Of a stretch of 34,436 nt of DNA, positions 32,969 to 34,436 are shown one piece after another. Source of the DNA: Pseudonocardia sp. Its GTDB lineage: Bacteria; Actinomycetota; Actinomycetes; Mycobacteriales; Pseudonocardiaceae. Position numbers and translations under genes: made by a program. A model generated the notes under the pieces. It was not told the origin of the DNA. It made no database searches and worked only from the letters and a program-made list of their open reading frames with translations. The stretch spans positions 1 to 34,436 of the forward strand of contig JAJAZD010000195.1 of assembly GCA_026785945.1 (NCBI GenBank). The letters run 5' to 3'. Numbering within the stretch: the first letter of the stretch is position 1; the number at the start of each line of letters is the position of its first letter.

Positions 32969-33849
32969 GCCGGCGGGTTCCCCGCGGGCTGCGGATCGGC
33001 CTGCTGCTCGCGCCCGCACTGATCGTGGTCGTGCTGCTGTTCGGGGGCGGTCTGGCCCAGGCGGTCGCGCAGAGCTTGGGCTACCAGCCGTTCCTGGCGC
33101 CCCGCCCGCTGGGCCTCGACGCCTACCGGCAGCTGTGGACCGACCCGGCGGTGCGGGCCTCGATCGGGCTGACGCTGCGCGTCGCGGCGGTCTCCACCCT
33201 GCTCGCCGCCGTGCTCGGCGTCGCGGCTGCGCTGCTGGTCCGGTCGCTCGGGCGGACGCGGCGCGTGTTCGGTGCCCTGCTGCAGGTGACGCTGCCCGTG
33301 CCGCACCTGGTCGCCGCGTTGGCGATGGTGCTGCTGCTCGCGCAGAGCGGCACGCTCTCGCGGGGCAGCAACGCGCTCGGGCTGACCGGCGACCCGGCGT
33401 CGTTCCCGGCGCTGACCCAGGACGCGTTCGGCTGGGGGATCATCATCTCCTATGTGTGGAAGGAGGCCCCGTTCGTCGGAGTCGTCGTGCTGGCTTCCCT
33501 GTCCACGGGGGTCGCCGAGCTGGAGGACGCCGCCCGCGCGCTCGGGGCCGGTCCGGGGCAGCGGTTGCGGCACGTCGTGCTCCCGGTGATCACGCCCGCG
33601 GTCGGCGCGTCGTCGCTGCTGGTACTGGCGTTCACCGTCGGGTCCTACGAGGTGCCGTTCCTGCTGGGGCGCCCGTTCCCGGCCACCCTGCCGGTGGTGG
33701 CCTACCAGCAGTTCCGCGACCCGGACCTGGCGGCCCGCCCCCTCGCCGCCGCGATCAGCGTGCTCATCGCGGTGCTCGTGGGGCTCTGCGCGCTGGCCTA
33801 CCTGGCCCTGACCGAACGCTCGTCCCCGACCCGGGCGGTCCTCCGATGA
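32965..33849 (+). CDS. ABC transporter permease (YnjC N-half-like)
   Basis: A 294-residue binding-protein-dependent permease with about six transmembrane helices (first at ~10-32, RIGLLLAPALIVVVLLFGGGL). The ATPase-contact EAA loop is ELEDAARALGAGPGQRLRHVVLP at about 190-212. In E. coli YnjC the two permease halves are fused in one ~510-residue protein; here they are separate genes with an ATGA overlap. GTG at 32965 overlaps the binding-protein TGA (GTGA). Confidence 0.88.
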   Translation: MSRRVPRGLRIGLLLAPALIVVVLLFGGGLAQAVAQSLGYQPFLAPRPLGLDAYRQLWTDPAVRASIGLTLRVAAVSTLLAAVLGVAAALLVRSLGRTRRVFGALLQVTLPVPHLVAALAMVLLLAQSGTLSRGSNALGLTGDPASFPALTQDAFGWGIIISYVWKEAPFVGVVVLASLSTGVAELEDAARALGAGPGQRLRHVVLPVITPAVGASSLLVLAFTVGSYEVPFLLGRPFPATLPVVAYQQFRDPDLAARPLAAAISVLIAVLVGLCALAYLALTERSSPTRAVLR

Positions 33850-34436
33850 GGCGTGCGATCGGGACGTCGGCACTCGTCGTGGGCCTGCTGGCGCCGGTGC
33901 TGCCACTGCTGGCGTGGGCGGTCAGCGGGCAGTGGCGCTACCCCGCGCTCGTGCCCGAGCGGCTCACCGGCCGCGGCCTCGGGTTGCTCGGCGACCGGGA
34001 CGTCGTCGAGGCGCTGGTGACGTCCCTGGCCATCGCCACGGCGGTGGCCGTGCTCGCCGCCGCGCTGGGGCTCGGCGCCGGCCGGGCCGTGGGTCTCCAC
34101 TCCTTCCCGGGCAGGCGGGCCGTGCAGTTCCTGCTGCTCGCCCCGGCGCTGGTCCCGACGATCGCGGTCGCCCTCGGGATCCAGGTGTTCCTCATCCGCT
34201 ACGGCGTCGCCGACACCGTCGCGGGGGTGGTGCTGGTGCAGCTCGTCCCGACGGTGCCCTACGTCAGCCTGGTGATGGGCGCCGCGTTCGCCAACCTCGA
34301 CCCCGACATCGAGGACCAGGCCCGGATGCTCGGCGCCGGCCCCGGGCCGCGCGCCGGGCGGGGGCCCCAGCCCCCCGGGGGGGGCGCCCGCGGGGGGGGC
34401 GCGGGGCGGGGCGTGCGGGTGGGCGGGCGCGGGGAC
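33846..34436 (+). CDS. ABC transporter permease, partial (YnjC C-half-like)
   Basis: ATG at 33846 overlaps the previous stop. The frame is open to the window end (about 197 codons). Helices are visible at ~5-27 (ALVVGLLAPVLPLLAWAV), ~58-78 (LVTSLAIATAVAVLAAALGL) and ~92-112 (VQFLLLAPALVPTIAVALGI). The EAA loop begins IEDQARMLGAGPGPRAGR near residue 157-174. From about 34352 the frame reads only Gly/Pro/Arg from runs of G and C, where homologues have VTLP; I treat that part as unreliable sequence. The gene should continue to ~270 residues and be followed by an ATPase. Confidence 0.82.
   Translation, partial: MRRAIGTSALVVGLLAPVLPLLAWAVSGQWRYPALVPERLTGRGLGLLGDRDVVEALVTSLAIATAVAVLAAALGLGAGRAVGLHSFPGRRAVQFLLLAPALVPTIAVALGIQVFLIRYGVADTVAGVVLVQLVPTVPYVSLVMGAAFANLDPDIEDQARMLGAGPGPRAGRGPQPPGGGARGGGAGRGVRVGGRGD
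34352..34436. other. Suspected low-quality contig edge
   Basis: The last 85 bases are runs of G and C (for example eight consecutive G twice) with codon usage unlike the preceding gene, exactly where a conserved permease loop should continue. The first ~40 bases of the window have a similar look. Base-calling or assembly artefact is the likeliest cause. Confidence 0.65.

Overview
The window looks like a contig from a very GC-rich actinobacterium, most likely a member of the Pseudonocardiaceae close to Pseudonocardia. The evidence is G/C at nearly every third codon position, frequent GTG and TTG starts, tightly overlapping ATGA/GTGA gene junctions, and typical actinobacterial families (a Bkd-type keto-acid dehydrogenase, GTP-dependent PEP carboxykinase, an MT0933-like small protein, an F420-type LLM enzyme). 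The genus is an inference from remembered protein similarity. The last ~85 bases, and possibly the first ~40, have degenerate G/C runs that look like poor contig-edge sequence.

Left part (1-11083): a partial Pro/Glu-rich disordered protein with a 15-bp minisatellite; a terminator; an AAA ATPase; FxsA; the bkdABC operon (E1alpha, E1beta, E2, without E3); and an MT0933-like small protein. Divergent from these is a complete polar amino-acid ABC importer (lipoprotein, permease, ATPase). Then come a truncated alpha/beta hydrolase that ends inside a terminator hairpin and an AhpD-like CxxC protein.

Middle (11106-19866): a 661-aa protein that may be a degenerate helicase relative, a frameshifted DUF3311 gene, and a divergent glyco-tailoring locus. 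The minus arm encodes a methyltransferase, a hexapeptide acyltransferase and two GT4 glycosyltransferases. The plus arm encodes a Gfo/Idh/MocA oxidoreductase, an MDR oxidoreductase and a CmcI-like methyltransferase. A 13-bp tandem repeat spans the MDR stop and the CmcI-like gene's leader. pckG follows, convergent, across a shared terminator.

Decay zone (22572-27264): an AAA/LLM fusion gene reduced to three out-of-frame pieces, a DHA2-type MFS exporter with a perfect operator but no adjacent regulator, a 0.4-kb IS remnant with terminal inverted repeats and a CTAG duplication, a degraded gene tail, an intact DehI-family gene, and a broken type II haloacid dehalogenase.

Right part (27408-34436): a radical SAM protein coupled to a flavin disulfide reductase; convergent to them a CDP-alcohol phosphatidyltransferase coupled to a TVP38/TMEM64 membrane protein; and divergent from those an ABC importer (lipoprotein plus two permeases) resembling E. 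coli YnjB/YnjC. Because E. coli ynjF is also a CDP-alcohol phosphatidyltransferase, this looks like an enlarged ynj-type locus of unknown substrate. It is the best candidate here for an undescribed system. The ATPase is expected just beyond the right edge.
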